64,000 bases of DNA, taken from Loripinus fragilis. Taxonomy: Eukaryota; Mollusca; Bivalvia; Lucinida; Lucinidae. Positions 1-11,600 of this stretch are shown one piece after another (position 1 is the first letter of the stretch; each line of letters opens with the position of its first letter). Where the stretch lies: NCBI GenBank assembly GCA_964019695.1, contig OZ026525.1:64574253-64638252 (forward strand). The letters run 5' to 3'. The notes beneath the pieces were generated by a model, which worked only from the letters and a program-made list of their open reading frames with translations, was not told the DNA's origin and did no database searches. Made by a program: the position numbers and the translations under genes.

Positions 1-770
1 TTGGAATTTTCGAGCATACAGGGTGTGGTGAGCCCCATGGGGAGGTAGGTCCGGGTGTCCTGCCCACTGCCTAGTAGGTGTACCCCCGTCGGGTTGGGCT
101 TTTAGGGCTTAAAAGTGGCGATGTAGTGGGGCCCGGTAGCCAGTAATGGGTATACTATATACAGGGATATATGCAAAGTTCAGGTGCGCAGCCTGGGAAT
201 AATCGAGCATACAGGGTGTAGTGAGCCCCATGGGTAGGTAGGCCCAGGTGTCCTGCCCACTGCCTAGTAGGTGTACCCCCGTCGGGTTGGGCTTTAAGGG
301 CTTAGAAATGGCGATGAAGTGGGGCAGGGTAGATGCTATAGGGGGATATATGTGAAGTTCCGGTGCGCAGCCTTGGAATTTTCGAGCATACAGGGTGTGG
401 TGAGCCCCATGGGGAGGTAGGTCCGGGTGTCCTGCCCACTGCCTAGTAGGTGTACCCCCGTCGGGTTGGGCTTTTAGGGCTTAAAAGTGGCGATGTAGTG
501 GGGCCCGGTAGCCAGTAATGGGTATACTATATACAGGGATATATGCAAAGTTCAGGTGCGCAGCCTGGGAATAATCGAGCATACAGGGTGTGGTGAGCCC
601 CATGGGTAGGTAGGCCCAGGTGTCCTGCCCACTGCCTAGTAGGTGTACCTCCGTTGGGTTGGGCTTTTAGGGCTTAAAAATGGCGATGTAGTGGGGCAGG
701 GAATGGAGAGTAATGGGGATGCTCTAGAGGGATATAAGCAAAGTTCAGGTGCCCACTGCTCACTATACCA
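1..770 (+). repeat. ~186-bp satellite, dimeric higher-order array (sense orientation)
   Basis: Four monomers start near 1, 194, 373 and 566, each containing 'cgagcatacagggtg' and 'ctgcccactgcctagtagg'. Spacing alternates 193, 179, 193 bp, so the repeating block is a 372-bp dimer. Monomers 1 and 3 read as identical, while 2 and 4 share the shorter, differently ending form. The array fades at about 770 with 'aagttcaggtgcccactgc'. The start is cut by the window edge. The reverse complement of the same monomer fills 33990-39211. No coding potential. Confidence 0.93.
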
Positions 771-889
771 ACCCCATATTCATCCAAACAGTTACACCCC
801 TATATCGATGTAATGTCTTAATCCTCCTTATGGTTGTTTTGAGCAAAGGTGGTAAATGAAAAGTAAGGCTGTTTTGCTGTTAAATCATT

Positions 890-1138
890 TTTTTTGTTGC
901 TCCATTGTTTGTGGGGATTTGGTGTTGGGTCTTGCTTTGTTTTGCAATCAGTTGTGTCCTTTCTAGTTTTGCTATCATCTTGCTATTAGGCAAGAGAGAG
1001 CTTGTTGCTTTACTTTTGTTGTGTTCTGAATGTCATGTCGCTGTTATTGTTCGTGGACTTTTCTTTAGACTCTTCCTCGCGGTGCCATGCGCTGTTCTGT
1101 AGTATATGATTGTGGTAATTTCTGGATATATTCACTTT
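890..1138 (+). mobile_element. Penelope-like element family A, 3' tail only (diverged copy)
   Basis: This segment matches the last ~240 bp of the PLE-A copy at 61831-64000, in the opposite orientation. Shared landmarks are the segment encoding 'AIILLLGKRELVALLLL', then 'RLFLAVP', then a 'gtgattgtggtattt'-like stretch near the 3' end. It is more diverged than the copies at 36370, 39991 and 61831 and lacks all reverse-transcriptase sequence, as expected of a 5'-truncated retrocopy. It begins about 120 bp after the 186-bp satellite ends. The 65-codon open frame (905-1102) is the element's 3'-region frame, not a host gene. Confidence 0.75.
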
Positions 1139-2240
1139 GTGCCCATTATTCACTTTTAATTCTTTTTTTACTATACTTAGGGAATAAAGAAACGCAACAA
1201 ATACACTGATTCATTGTAAGCAAACAATATGATGCAAGTTTTAGTGCAAATGATATAAATTCATGGAAGCAGCATGTATTCGTCCAATTACAGCAGGTTC
1301 AGAGTAGTTATTGATTTCGTAATCGTGTCGGTATGCACGTAACCAGCCTGACCCCAGTAGTAAACTGTTGAAACAAGGTAAAGAAAAGCAAAATCTGAAT
1401 CAACAACCGGTTTGTTGTTTTGAAAAGTCTTTGCATAGATTGCGGATCATGGAAATCGTCAGCTGGCCCCCTTCCAGAAGCATTCTGAAACAACTTAACG
1501 TTAACTCTGAATACTGCTTTAAACGCGTAAATTTTCTTTCTGCTTGAGCTTTATTAAATACATGGACGTTTTCTTCGAGAATTATGCTTGGAGATCCTCA
1601 GACATCAAAAACGTCAATTCTGACGTCAAAATTCGACATCCTATTTTTTAGTGGTTTCAATAATATTTATGATTTTTTCTAATGAGAAAATGGTCCAGTG
1701 ACAAAGTTTAGGCTACAGTTAGTTAGTGTTAACTTTCGGGATCTACTCAGGTTTTTTCACTAGCATTATGCCGTGCTTTGTTTGCCTAACGTCAATATAA
1801 ACAGACAGCCATTTCCACGGAATCTGAAAAGTCAGGTTTTCCCAGAAAAACACATTCTGATGTCTCTAGATTTAATCAAAAGCATAATCTGTTTTCCTTG
1901 TTTAATCTCCCTTTTTGCAAAGTGGAAGCATTGACTGTAAATGCTCTCTATCATTTACTAATGTTTTGGTGACTTATTTAAGTCTGGGTGCATATAGACA
2001 TTTGGATGTATAATAATTTTTGAGGCCAACTTCATATTTGGGTACCTCTTGTATGACAGTTAGTGTATTAACCCAAATCCTTGTAAAGTTAGATAAATTT
2101 TCTTTTAAAGGGTACTTTTACTTAAAAGATAACTCCTATCCTTTAAGACCATTTTCACTCATAAGATCAATCTAATATATGACTGTTCAACTTTTTCTCT
2201 ATATGTAACACTTATTTTATAGATAAATCTAATGTATTGA
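1139..2240. other. Non-coding stretch, nothing recognised
   Basis: AT-rich sequence without a sustained open frame, tandem repeat or recognisable element. The small minus-strand frame at 1308-1493 has no family resemblance that I can see. Confidence 0.6.
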
Positions 2241-2350
2241 TGTATAAGGTTTCACCTTTGCCTGTATAATGTTTCGTCTTTGCCTGTATAAGGTTTCACC
2301 CTTGCCTGTATAAGGTTTTTCCTTTGCCTGTATAAGGTTTCACGTATGCC
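2241..2350 (+). repeat. 22-bp minisatellite, five copies
   Basis: Five consecutive copies of 'tgtataaggtttcacctttg' plus 'cc' start near 2241, 2263, 2286, 2308 and 2330, with substitutions between copies. A degenerate relative, 'tgaataaggtttcatctttg', follows near 2411. No coding function is implied. The rest, up to about 2740, shows nothing recognisable. Confidence 0.85.
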
Positions 2351-2739
2351 TGAACATACATCTTTCGTAAGTTCACCCTTGAGTTTCACCCTTGTGTGCA
2401 GGAGCTTGTATGAATAAGGTTTCATCTTTGCCTAAACATACATATAGGTGCAACGTCTCAACCCTGCATATATTTGCATAGTTTATTGTTAATTAAGTTA
2501 TTACCTCAGTATTTTTTCATGTCACACGCAACATGTCTGATAGTGTCTTAAGATATTAATCTATGCTTTGAATTGATGATCTAAATAAATTGAGAAACTA
2601 ACATAATCTTTTTATTTTAAGCCCTCTTACACTACAATTGCCATAGACCCAGACGAACCCACAATCATAGACCATTGTAACACACGCCTTAAAAATCCTG
2701 GCTTGCATGTTTACCCGGCCAGACGCAGCTTACTTGAGT

Positions 2740-3705
2740 ACAGTTATCTGAGGTTATTTGTAGGTATCATATTTCTTAGTAGAATTGTCTAATCCAAAAC
2801 GCTGTTATTATAATTGATAGTAGAGAAGTCTGGGCCACTTGTCGACATCCAAATTCATAGTAAGGCTTACTAATGCCACTTAAGGGCATTATAATTCTTA
2901 GTAGAACTTTTTAATGCAGCTAGTATAAACAAACAAAGTCATATTAGAGCTTACAAAAGCCACTTGTAGCAATCCACATTCCTAATAGAATTGTTTAATG
3001 CAGCTAATTTGAATCATTTCCGATAGTAGAGTTGTCTAAGACCACTTGTTGGTATCACATTTATAAGTAGAATTGTCTAATGCAAATAACTGTTATTTGA
3101 ATGGATAGTTGAGTTGTCTTCATGCTAGACTTTACTAGTGACAATAGTTGGCATCAGGATTCTTAGAAGAATTGTTTAATGCAGTTATTGTGCATAAATG
3201 TCCATAGTAAGGATGTCTAAGACCACTTGTAGGTATCATATTTTCTATTAGAATTGTCTTGTGCAAATAGCTGTTTTAAGAATTTATAGTGGAGTTGTCT
3301 GACATCCATATTCCTAGTATAGCTTACTTATGCCACTTGTAGACATCACAATTCTCAGATGAATTGTTCAATGTCGCTAGTGTGTATAAATGTCCATTGT
3401 ATAGTTATCTAAGACTAATTGTAGGTATCATATTTCTTAGTAGAGTAGTCTTATGCAAAAAAACTGTTATAAGAATTAATAGAGTTGACGAATGCCATTT
3501 GTAGTATACAAATTTATAGTAGAGCTTACTAAAATCACCTGTAGGCATTCATAGTGGAGTTGTCTAAGGCCATTTGTCGGCATATATATTAATAGTAGAG
3601 CTTACTCATGTTACTTTTTGGCATCAGAATTCAGAGTAGAATTGTTAAATGCAGCTATTGTGCATCGATTTTCATAGTAGAGTTGTCTAATTGATATTAG
3701 AGTTG
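2740..3705 (+). repeat. 205-bp satellite (5 x 41 bp), left part of the interrupted array
   Basis: Carries the same monomers as 18004-27745: 'ttgtaggtatcatatttctt', 'tagtagaattgtcta', 'cttactaatgccactt', 'gaattgtttaatgcagc'. It stops at 3705 in 'ttgatattagagttg', and the main array resumes at 18004 with 'tcaaaggcgatttgtagac'. Joining these two ends restores an ordinary satellite monomer junction, so left and right parts were one array before PLE-B1 inserted. This left part is more degenerate and includes monomer deletions. Confidence 0.9.
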
Positions 3706-3848
3706 GACTTAAATCTCTCTTGCGACAAGGACTTTCGGAACGTGAATTCTATGGTGACTTGGTGTATAAATTGAAACAGATTGTTGGCTCTTATAATTTT
3801 AATAACACGCTGATGGGTCGGACTTCAGACTCTATGAAGGTCTGAAAG
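3706..3848 (+). pseudogene. PLE-B1, 5' fragment: C-terminal end of a Penelope-like reverse transcriptase
   Basis: Translates in one frame to residues including 'LKSLLRQGLSE' and 'EFYGDLVYKLK', then after an internal deletion 'MGRTSDSM' and a stop. This is the C-terminal tail of the reverse transcriptase also seen at 62385-63776 on the minus strand, where the equivalent is 'LKTLLQQGISE' and 'FYGDLVYKFK'. The element is 5'-truncated at the satellite junction. Its 3' untranslated region is not adjacent: it reappears at 17481-18003 because PLE-B2 inserted between them. Non-functional fragment. Confidence 0.88.
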
Positions 3849-4393
3849 TAAGTACTTAAAGTACGTAAGGGTGCAAAGATCAGGAATCGATACAATCAAG
3901 TACCACACCTGACACAGGATACCAATGGGAAAGTGGCAAACTCATAGTTAGACATCACAAACGAGAGCCAAGAGGTCAGCCCTTTCCCAGTAGGTGACCA
4001 CAAATCACATATAAACAGACGTGCACAAAGACATAGCAAACAAGAGACAGAACAAAAACATAAAAGATCCACAAAAGAAGTACCACCTTGGAACGGTCAG
4101 TAAAATATTTTACTGGAGGGCTTAAATCGGTTTAACGCGTCAACCTCACCCTTAAATTAGAAGTGGATCAGTACACATAGATATTTGGTTTGCATGAAAG
4201 ACCCCTAACTTATCAATGCATCATCTCCTAAAATATATAAATCAAGATATAACAAGGAGATAAAGCAAAGATTAGGACTCAACAGTAAATAAAACTGAAT
4301 GCCAAAGCAAAAGAAATCCAACAGGTAAACCCCGGTGGGCCCGACAAACAGCCAAAGCATCAGGCCCCTACCATCTCACCAATAGATAAGTCT
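3849..4393 (-). other. PLE-B 3' untranslated region
   Basis: The region after the RT stop is shared, with ordinary divergence, with 17481-18003 (+), 19109-19660 (-) and 22435-22775 (+). Landmarks read on the element strand are 'gatgctttggctgtttgtc', 'tggtcacctactgg' and the terminus 'gatctttgcacccttac'. Because four copies end at the same 3' boundary but differ at 5' ends, this is the reverse-transcription start end. No long open frame and no endonuclease motif are visible. Confidence 0.85.
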
Positions 4394-5680
4394 TTAAGTC
4401 GGAACTATCAAAGATTCTGAAGTCCGACCCACCCGCGTGCAATTAAAGAGGAAAGCAAAGCTGCCAACTGTGATTGGGTCGACCACCAAGCATGCAGACT
4501 GTTGCAATACATTAATGTTATAGCGAATCTTTTTATAATGGGAAATTATTTTAATAAACTGCGCTGAAAAATTATTAGAGCCAACAATCTTCTTCAATTT
4601 ATAAACCAAGTCACCATAGAAATCAGGTTCTGAAAGTCCTTGGCGCAAGGAAGATTTAAGTCCAACATGGAATTTAGAAATCAAATCATAGTATCGTCTA
4701 TAAAATTTTGAAAATGTTTTGTGAAGTTTATGATACCGATAGCCTTGTTTAAGAAGTTTCTGAGTTTACAATTTATTGCGAAAGTTGAAGTCAGCAACAT
4801 AGCTATATGCTCTAGCAAAACGAATGAGTTGAGAGATATAGATTCCATAGGATGTAGAACGAGGAACATCACCATCTAAAAATGGAAAATTGACAATTTC
4901 AAAATCAAAGTCGTCACGTTTATCATAAATTTTGGTAGAAAATATATCATTAGAAATTGACAAATGCAAGTCTAAAAATGCGGCTTCGGTATCAGAGGTA
5001 TTGGTTTTATTCAGTTGGAGCTCTGAATTGTATATTTGACTCACCATATTGTCAAAACAAACATTATTAATATTTAAAATATTGTCCAAATATCTGGATG
5101 TAGTGTTAAACGCATCATTAACATCAGACTGCTTATCATCAGAAAGAGACATCATAAAGTCCCTCTCATAACAAAACAGGAATAAAGCTGCAACCAGGGG
5201 AGCACAATTAGTGCCCATAGGAATCCCAACTATTTGTCTATACAGCTTGGTGCTAATTTGAATAAAAATGTTGTCCAATAAAAAGGTCAGCGCATTACAT
5301 ACATTTTGACACGACCATGCATGATATTTTTTAGGTTTTTCTGAAGTAAAAAATGCATTTCTGTCATAACATGCAAGGTACGGAGAGCCTTCTCTCTGGA
5401 AGGTTCTTTCAATAAGATCAATAAGCTTATCCTTAATTAAATCATGAGGTAAAGTAGTGTAAAGAGTAGAAAAATCATAAGTAGACAAACTGGTCGCATT
5501 GGAATCTCTAGTTTTAAGTTTATCTAAATTGAATAATAGACCAAAATAAATTTTACCTGATCTCTCATATACCTTTTCATAATACTTGATAGCATGTTTT
5601 AACAGCTGTAAGACATGAGGTTAACAATTTAGAAAGTTCTGTTGTTGTACAAGAACTAGAATTAGCAATAAATCTTGATT
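4394..5680 (-). pseudogene. PLE-B2 reverse-transcriptase core and C-terminus (decayed)
   Basis: The minus strand encodes 'STYDFSTLYTTLP' (motif A, with the first catalytic Asp), 'VGIPMGTNCAPLVA' (motif B) and 'SRYLDNILNI' (motif C). In the better copy at 62385-63776 motif C reads YLDD, so the second catalytic Asp is replaced by Asn. The main open frame is 5488-4766, and a frame change separates it from the C-terminal piece 4684-4394 ('LSEPDFYGDLVYKLKKIVG'). Upstream, near 5540-5570, a 1-base deletion breaks the frame in the 'KNLFWSI' region. Upstream coding sequence continues beyond the transposon at 16598-17480. Family identity is secure at the level of Penelope-like RT; function is lost. 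Confidence 0.92.
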
Positions 5681-5688
5681 TAACGGGT
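5681..5688. repeat. 8-bp target-site duplication, left copy
   Basis: Reads 'taacgggt' and pairs with 'aaacgggt' at 16590-16597 (7 of 8 identical). Rejoining the flanks through one copy, and allowing one lost base, restores the RT reading frame as 'KLHKNPFKSRFIANSS', which parallels 'KLHKRPHKSRFIANSS' in the copy at 62385-63776. That frame match is independent support that these are the true insertion borders. Confidence 0.88.
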
Positions 5689-5823
5689 GTGCATCATCTA
5701 AAGTGGTCCTGGCATCTAAACTGGTCCTGGCATCTAAACTTGTCCTAACCGGCCTCTATATTGGTCCCGACTGGCATCTATTATGGTGCGCTGAGCAGAC
5801 TCTAAAATGGTCCTGAGCGCTAA
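5689..5823 (+). repeat. Left terminal inverted repeat of the giant transposon
   Basis: Built from ~18-24-bp modules of the form 'catctaaa(a/c)tggtcctgg', followed by 'ggcatctattatggtgcgct' and 'agcagactctaaaatgg'. The reverse complement of 16465-16589 has the same modules in the same order, with substitutions and small indels. Such modular ends are usually transposase-binding sites; that role is inferred. Confidence 0.9.
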
Positions 5824-6435
5824 AGGTAAATCTATGCAAACCTAATACTTTTTTAACTTAAACAGGCTTCCACCGCAAAAAATATCATACAGCCAGGACA
5901 CAAGCCATTTGTGTGTGTGCGTGAGCGTGCGTGTGTGTTTTGCAGGATTTGGTTATCCCCGCTCATGCCGTTTTGTTTTAAATATCGAACGCATTTGAGA
6001 CAACTGTGTTCGTGCCTCGTGCGCACGGGCTTTCATCCGCATTGAATAAAAAAAAAGTGTTCGACGTTTATGAGATAATGAAGCCTGGCCCCCTTGGGGC
6101 CGGGTTTACCGGGGACATAGCGGGGCTTAAGTGCTGGGATCAAATCTACGATATGTCCCCTTGAGTGTCGTTTAAATAGGGCTTGTTTGAAAGGTCCTCT
6201 TAACAGCGCACCTACTTGAACATCTACCTATATATTTGCCAATATAAACCAAAAGGGGTTCAACTTGGTGGCCAATTCGCATGTTCTCGGGCTGGGGCAA
6301 ATCAAGAAATTATCGTATCAGTGGGGGAGGCCCAACCCTGACTGATGTTTTAGTCGTCTTTTACTGCTTTTTACAGAGTGTTCCAATTGACCATTCTAAG
6401 GGAACTAAAAATTCCAAGGAAGGAGGGTTGGATAG
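5824..6435. other. Transposon interior, nothing recognised
   Basis: Contains a short GT-rich run near 5907-5938 and a GC-richer patch near 6080-6150. No sustained frame or known repeat was recognised. Confidence 0.5.
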
Positions 6436-6445
6436 TCCAATTTTT

Positions 6446-6650
6446 TTTATTTGTTTTGTTGGTTTTTGGTTCTTTACGTCCCATCATCAATCTTTCAGTT
6501 ATAAAGGGACGGGTCTTCCTGGATTAAACCAGTACTAAGCTAGGATTAATGTTCTTGCTCAAGGACACAACGCAGTGACGCCGGTGAGGCTCGAACCCGC
6601 GGCCCTTCGGTCTCGAGTCAAGCATTCTACCACTGAGCCACTGCGCTCCC
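6446..6650 (-). mobile_element. tRNA-derived SINE, type 1 (minus strand)
   Basis: The minus strand begins 'gggagcgcagtggctcagtg' and contains a box-A-like 'tggctcagtggtagaatgc' and a box-B-like 'gggttcgagcct', the internal RNA polymerase III promoter of a tRNA. A non-tRNA body follows, ending in 'gatgggacgtaaag' and an A/C-rich tail. Flanks 'tccaattttttt' (6436) and 'tccaagttttt' (6651) look like an imperfect target-site duplication. The same SINE is at 35338-35534, in the opposite orientation. It lies inside the giant transposon and rode along with it or inserted later. Not a functional tRNA gene. Confidence 0.9.
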
Positions 6651-6889
6651 TCCAAGTTTTTATAGCTCTGTGGGGTAGGGATGGGGTGTGTAGGTCCTCA
6701 TACTCATTCCTAAATAAACCTATAACACTTGTTATTTTCCGGGGGGGGGGGGGGATCCGGATCTCCTGACCCCCCTCCCAACCACCACCTTTCTATGGAT
6801 TCAGAAATCTAGAGAATCGGTAGAAACGATAGATACTCCCAAATATACGGTTGTTCAATACCTGCAAGTTGATATCACTATTAGCATTT

Positions 6890-7240
6890 ATGTTCTGCTC
6901 TGGACAAAGTTAAAGTATTACAAAGGGCAATAACTTCTAAATTATGCAAATGAGAGATTTGGATCTTTGCACACATAATCTCTCCTCATCGAGATCTATC
7001 TACCATTGAAGTTTCAAGTTGATACCTGTTATACATGTAGTTGTTGTGTTTAGCTTCGTACACAATTTAAGTGTGAAAAAAACAAAGGGCAATAACTCCT
7101 AAACTATGCGAAAAAGGTACGGTTCTTGTACACTGTACTTTTCCTCATCGAGATCTATCTACCAGTGAAGTTTCAAGTCGGTACCTCTTATAGTTTCTGT
7201 GTTATGCATGGACAATATATTGGTAAATTATCTGAAACCA
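6890..7240 (+). repeat. ~162-bp tandem repeat, two units
   Basis: Two units start near 6921 and 7083 with 'caaagggcaataact' and share 'cctcatcgagatctatctac' and 'gaagtttcaagt'. This looks like a repeat seen widely in bivalve DNA (from memory). The following 7241-7596 holds a GC-rich patch around 7318-7440 ('ccccggggtcgggggcattt'), and nothing else recognised. Confidence 0.8.
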
Positions 7241-7596
7241 CTGGCCCAACTAAAGCTTTTCATGCGGAGGGAAAAAGATAGAAAGCTTATTCAAATGATT
7301 TAGGTCATTTTTGTCAACCCCCGGGGTCGGGGGCATTTAGCAGGGATTTTATCTCACATTTTGCTGGGCTTTTAGCAGGGTTTTGAAAATTGAGAAGTTA
7401 AAAGACCTGCTATTTCCCGGCCCCGAGGGGGTGGGGGGATACAAATGACTGGTGCATAACCAAACAATTAAAGGTACAACCTCTGTAAACGGAAACAAAT
7501 GAAAAGTAATGAGTATAAGAACATCAATTAGTACGAATCATGTTCTTTTACTGGGTCATATTGCAACAAATATAGCTTCATCGTGAATATAATATA

Positions 7597-8636
7597 CTAA
7601 AGGACTTTGAAAACGCATCACCCAGATTGAATCCTTTATTTCACAAACCCTGAGAATGTCAGCGAGATAGTTCTTATTGCATATTATAGTATGACCATCT
7701 TGTGGTCTGTCCTAGAAAATTCATGATTGTAAATGTACTATAAGGTATTGAAAAAGTGTCCGGTTTAAGACAGGGGTGGTCAATTTTGAAGGACACAAAT
7801 TCAGCTGCAATTTAACATGCGTGAGTTTTGATTCCTGAATCAACGAATTTGCGTCCTTTGCTTCTTTCACGACTGCACATTCATCATTGAAGGATAAGAA
7901 ATGAATTGACAGTTTGGTATTCTCAAAATTACACTCCCTTAAAATTATGGACATACCCCACCCATCCTGATTACTATAGTCTAGTAATAAAATTCAACGT
8001 CTTGGGCCTTTCAAAGGTTCGATTTCTTACGTCCGGTTTTATTTGGAGAGGCTAAGGGCATACACAAATGACAGATTATTCATAAATTACGCTTGTATCA
8101 CGTGTCTTTTGTGTTGTGCAAGTGACGTTATCGTAAACTTTTAAGACGTTCTCGATCACATGACAGCAGATCTCCTGCAACGATTAACACCAAAACGTCT
8201 TTCCCACATGCTTGTCAGTGTATGTAATCAATATCAGTAATGAAATCGTGCATAAAGGTAAGTTATGGAGATGATTCTAAAAAGGAGCTATAAATTGATG
8301 TTCAAATTTGACGTTTATTTTCGAAATTTTGAAGTTATCAATTACTTTTAATTAGAAAAAAGTCTATAAACTCTTTTGGTAACATGGCATCATATACGCC
8401 ACAGTTTAAACATAAAAATAATCAAAAAGCTTCATTTATTTGTGAAGAAAGGTGCTGGATGCTGTATGTACCCATGTGACGTCATCAGTATCGTCGCGTC
8501 ATAGTGCAGTCAAATAAATGACTGATTCATACCAATTCTGGGTTGCACATTAAAACCTGCGAGTAACTTTTCAATCGCATATACGATTTACAAGAAAAGT
8601 GCAAAAATATGGTGATGCGTTTTCAAAGTCCTCTAG
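7597..8636. mobile_element. 1.04-kb TIR element (MITE-like) nested in the giant transposon
   Basis: The left terminus 'ctaaaggactttgaaaac' (7597) and the right terminus, the reverse complement of 'ctagaggactttgaaaac' ending at 8636, agree at 25 of 26 positions. Both sit in 'tata' runs, so the duplication is TA or TATA. The interior has only a short minus-strand frame (7721-7954) without family resemblance, so the element is non-autonomous. A TA duplication would fit Tc1/mariner, but the AT-rich flanks make this ambiguous. Confidence 0.82.
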
Positions 8637-8649
8637 TATAATATATAGA

Positions 8650-11600
8650 CAGTAGAGTGGTACTTATATGTAGTATCAGAGAATTGGGCTGTGGATACTA
8701 GTACTGGCCTATAACAGTAGAGACTTTGACTATGGAAACTAGCGGAGACTGGGAATACAGATACAAGTACTGACCACTAGTAGCAGATAATGGGTCTAAG
8801 GATATTAGGACTGACCTCTAGTAGTAGTGACTGGGACTGAGAATACCAATACTGACCTCTCGTGGCAAGACACAGACTCTATTTACTAGATTTGACCTTT
8901 TGTTGCATAACCTGGGACTATGGATACTTATAATGACCGCCTGTAGCAGTGATTGCAACAAGGCATACTAGTATTGACCCTCTGTAGAAGTACCTACAAT
9001 TATGGTTAAGAGTACAGTTTATTTGTAGCAGAGTGGAGGACTCTGGATTCTAGTACTAGCCCCTAGTCGCAATGGAAGGGACTCTAGATTCTAGGAATGA
9101 TATCTGGTGACAATGACAGTGACTCTAGACACTTTTATTACCCAATTGTGGCAATGGCAGGGGCTCTTAAAACTTTTACTGACCTCTAATGACAATGTCT
9201 GCGACTCTGGATAATTTAATTGACCTATAGTTGCATTGGCAGGGATTCGGGATACTTGAACTGATCTCCAGTGGCAATTGCTGGGATTCTGGATACTAGT
9301 ACTGAACTCTAGTGGCAATGACTGGGACTCTGGATATTTCACTGACCTCTAGTAGGAACGACTGAGACACTGGATGCTAGTACTGCCCTCTAGTGGCAGT
9401 GACAGGGACTCATGATACTAGTTCTGACCTCTTGTAGCAGTGACTATGAATAAAGGTACTAGTACTGACCCAAAGTGGCAATGGAGGGGACTCTGGATAA
9501 TTGCACAGGCATCTAGTAACAATGATAGGGACTTTGGATACTCTTATTGGCCTATATTGGCAATGACAAGCCCACTTGATACTTATACTAAACTCTTGTG
9601 GCAATGCCTGGGACTCTGGATACTTTTACTGACCTCTAGTATCAAGAACTGGACTCTGGATACTTTTACTGACCTCTGGTGGCAATGACAGGGGTTCTGG
9701 GTTTTAGTACTGAACTCTAGTGGCAATGACATGGAATCTCGTTACTTTTAATGATATTTAGTGGCAATGCCAGGGACTCCAGATACAAGTACTGACCTCT
9801 AGTGTCAATGTCTAGTACTCTGGATGCTAGTACTGGCCTTTAGTGGCAAGAGCAGGGACTCTGGCTACTTTAAATGACTTCTTTTGGCAATTACTGGGAC
9901 ACTAGATACTGGTAATGATCTCTTGTTGCAATGATAGGGACTCTGGATACTAGTGCTGATCTCTAGTGGAAATGACATGGACTCTGGATATTTTACTGAC
10001 CTCCAGTTGCAATGACAGGGACTCTGAATAGTCATACTAACCTCTGTGTTAGTGACAGGGACTTTGAATACTAGTTCTGACATCTAGTGGCAATGACTAA
10101 GACTCTGGATACTTTTACTGACGACTAGCGGTACTTATAGGGACTCTGGATACTTCTTCTGACCTCTAATGCAAACACGACTGGGGCTCTTGATACTTTA
10201 CTGACCTTTAGTTGCATTTACAGGGACTCTGGATACTTTAACTGACCTCCTTTGGAAATGACTGGGACTAGAATTTACATCTAGTGGTCATGAAAGGGAT
10301 TCTGGATAATTCTACTTACATCTAGTATCAAGAATGGGACTCTGGATACAAGTACTGGCCTCTAGTGGCTATGACAGGGACTCTGGATACTAGTACTGAA
10401 CTAAAGAGGTCAGGGATGACATCTAGTGGTAATGAGAGGTAATGACAGGGACGCTCGATACTTTTACTGATATTTATTTACAAAGACAGGGACTTTGGAT
10501 ACAAGTACTGAACTCTATTTGCAATGTCTAGGACTCTGGAAGCTAGGATATATTTTATTGGCAATGACATGGACTCTAGATACTTTAAATGACCTCTGTT
10601 GGCAGTTACTGGGACCCTAGATGCTAGTACTGATTTCAACTGCAGTGATATGGACTCTGGATAGTATACTGACCTCTAGTGGTAAGGAAAGGGACTCTGG
10701 ATAGTAATACTGATCTCTAGTGGCAGTGACAGGGGACTTTGAATAATAGTTCTGACATCTAGTTACAATGAATGGGACTCTTGATACTTTTATTAATCTC
10801 TTTTGCCAATGACTTGGACTCTGGACACTGTTTTACGACCTCTAGTAGCAATGACTGGGACTCAGGATAGTAATACTGACCTCTAGTGGCAGTGACAGGG
10901 ACTTTCAATACTAGTTCTGATATCTAGTGACAACGAATAGGACTCTGGATACTTATACTGGCCTCTTTTGTCAATGACTTGGACTCTGGACACTGTTTTA
11001 CGATCTCTAGTGGCAATGACATGGCTTCTGGATACTTTTACTGGCCTCTCGTGGCAGTTGTTCTGGATACTTTTACTGGTTTCAAGTGGCAATCGTATGA
11101 ACTCTGGATACTTTTACTGAACTGTAGTGGCAATGACACAGACTCTGGTTACGAGTTCTAACATCGTTACACAATGACTGGAACTCTGGAATCTATTATT
11201 TATCTCTAGTGACAATAAATGGGACTCACGACACTTTTATTGACATCTAGTGGCAATGACAGGGTTTCTGGATACTTTCACTCATCTATAGTTGCAATGA
11301 AAGGAGCTCTGGATAATTTTACTGACCTCTAGTGGCAATGACAGGCACTCTTGATATTTTGACTGATATTAAGTATCAATGACTGGGGGGTCTGGAAGCT
11401 ATTATTTATCTCTAGTGGCAATAAATGGGACTCTGGACACTTTTATTGACATCTAGTGGCAATGACAGGGTTTCTGGATACTTTCACTTATCTATAGTGG
11501 CAATGAAAGGAGCTCTGGATAATTTTTCTGACTTCTAGTGGCAATGACAGGGACTCTTGATATTTTGACTGATATTAAGTATCAATGACTAGGACTCTGG

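Noticed and set aside
3706..5688. 5'-inversion (twin-priming) explanation for opposite-strand PLE-B pieces
   Set aside because: The plus-strand piece lies beyond the 3' end of the minus-strand copy, and its continuation is found at 17481-18003, so nested insertion explains it better.
9091..11161. Several 60-80-codon frames with repeating 'KYPES' or 'SGNDxxSGY' words
   Set aside because: Direct translation of the 41-bp minisatellite (41 is not a multiple of three, so frames drift); not genes.
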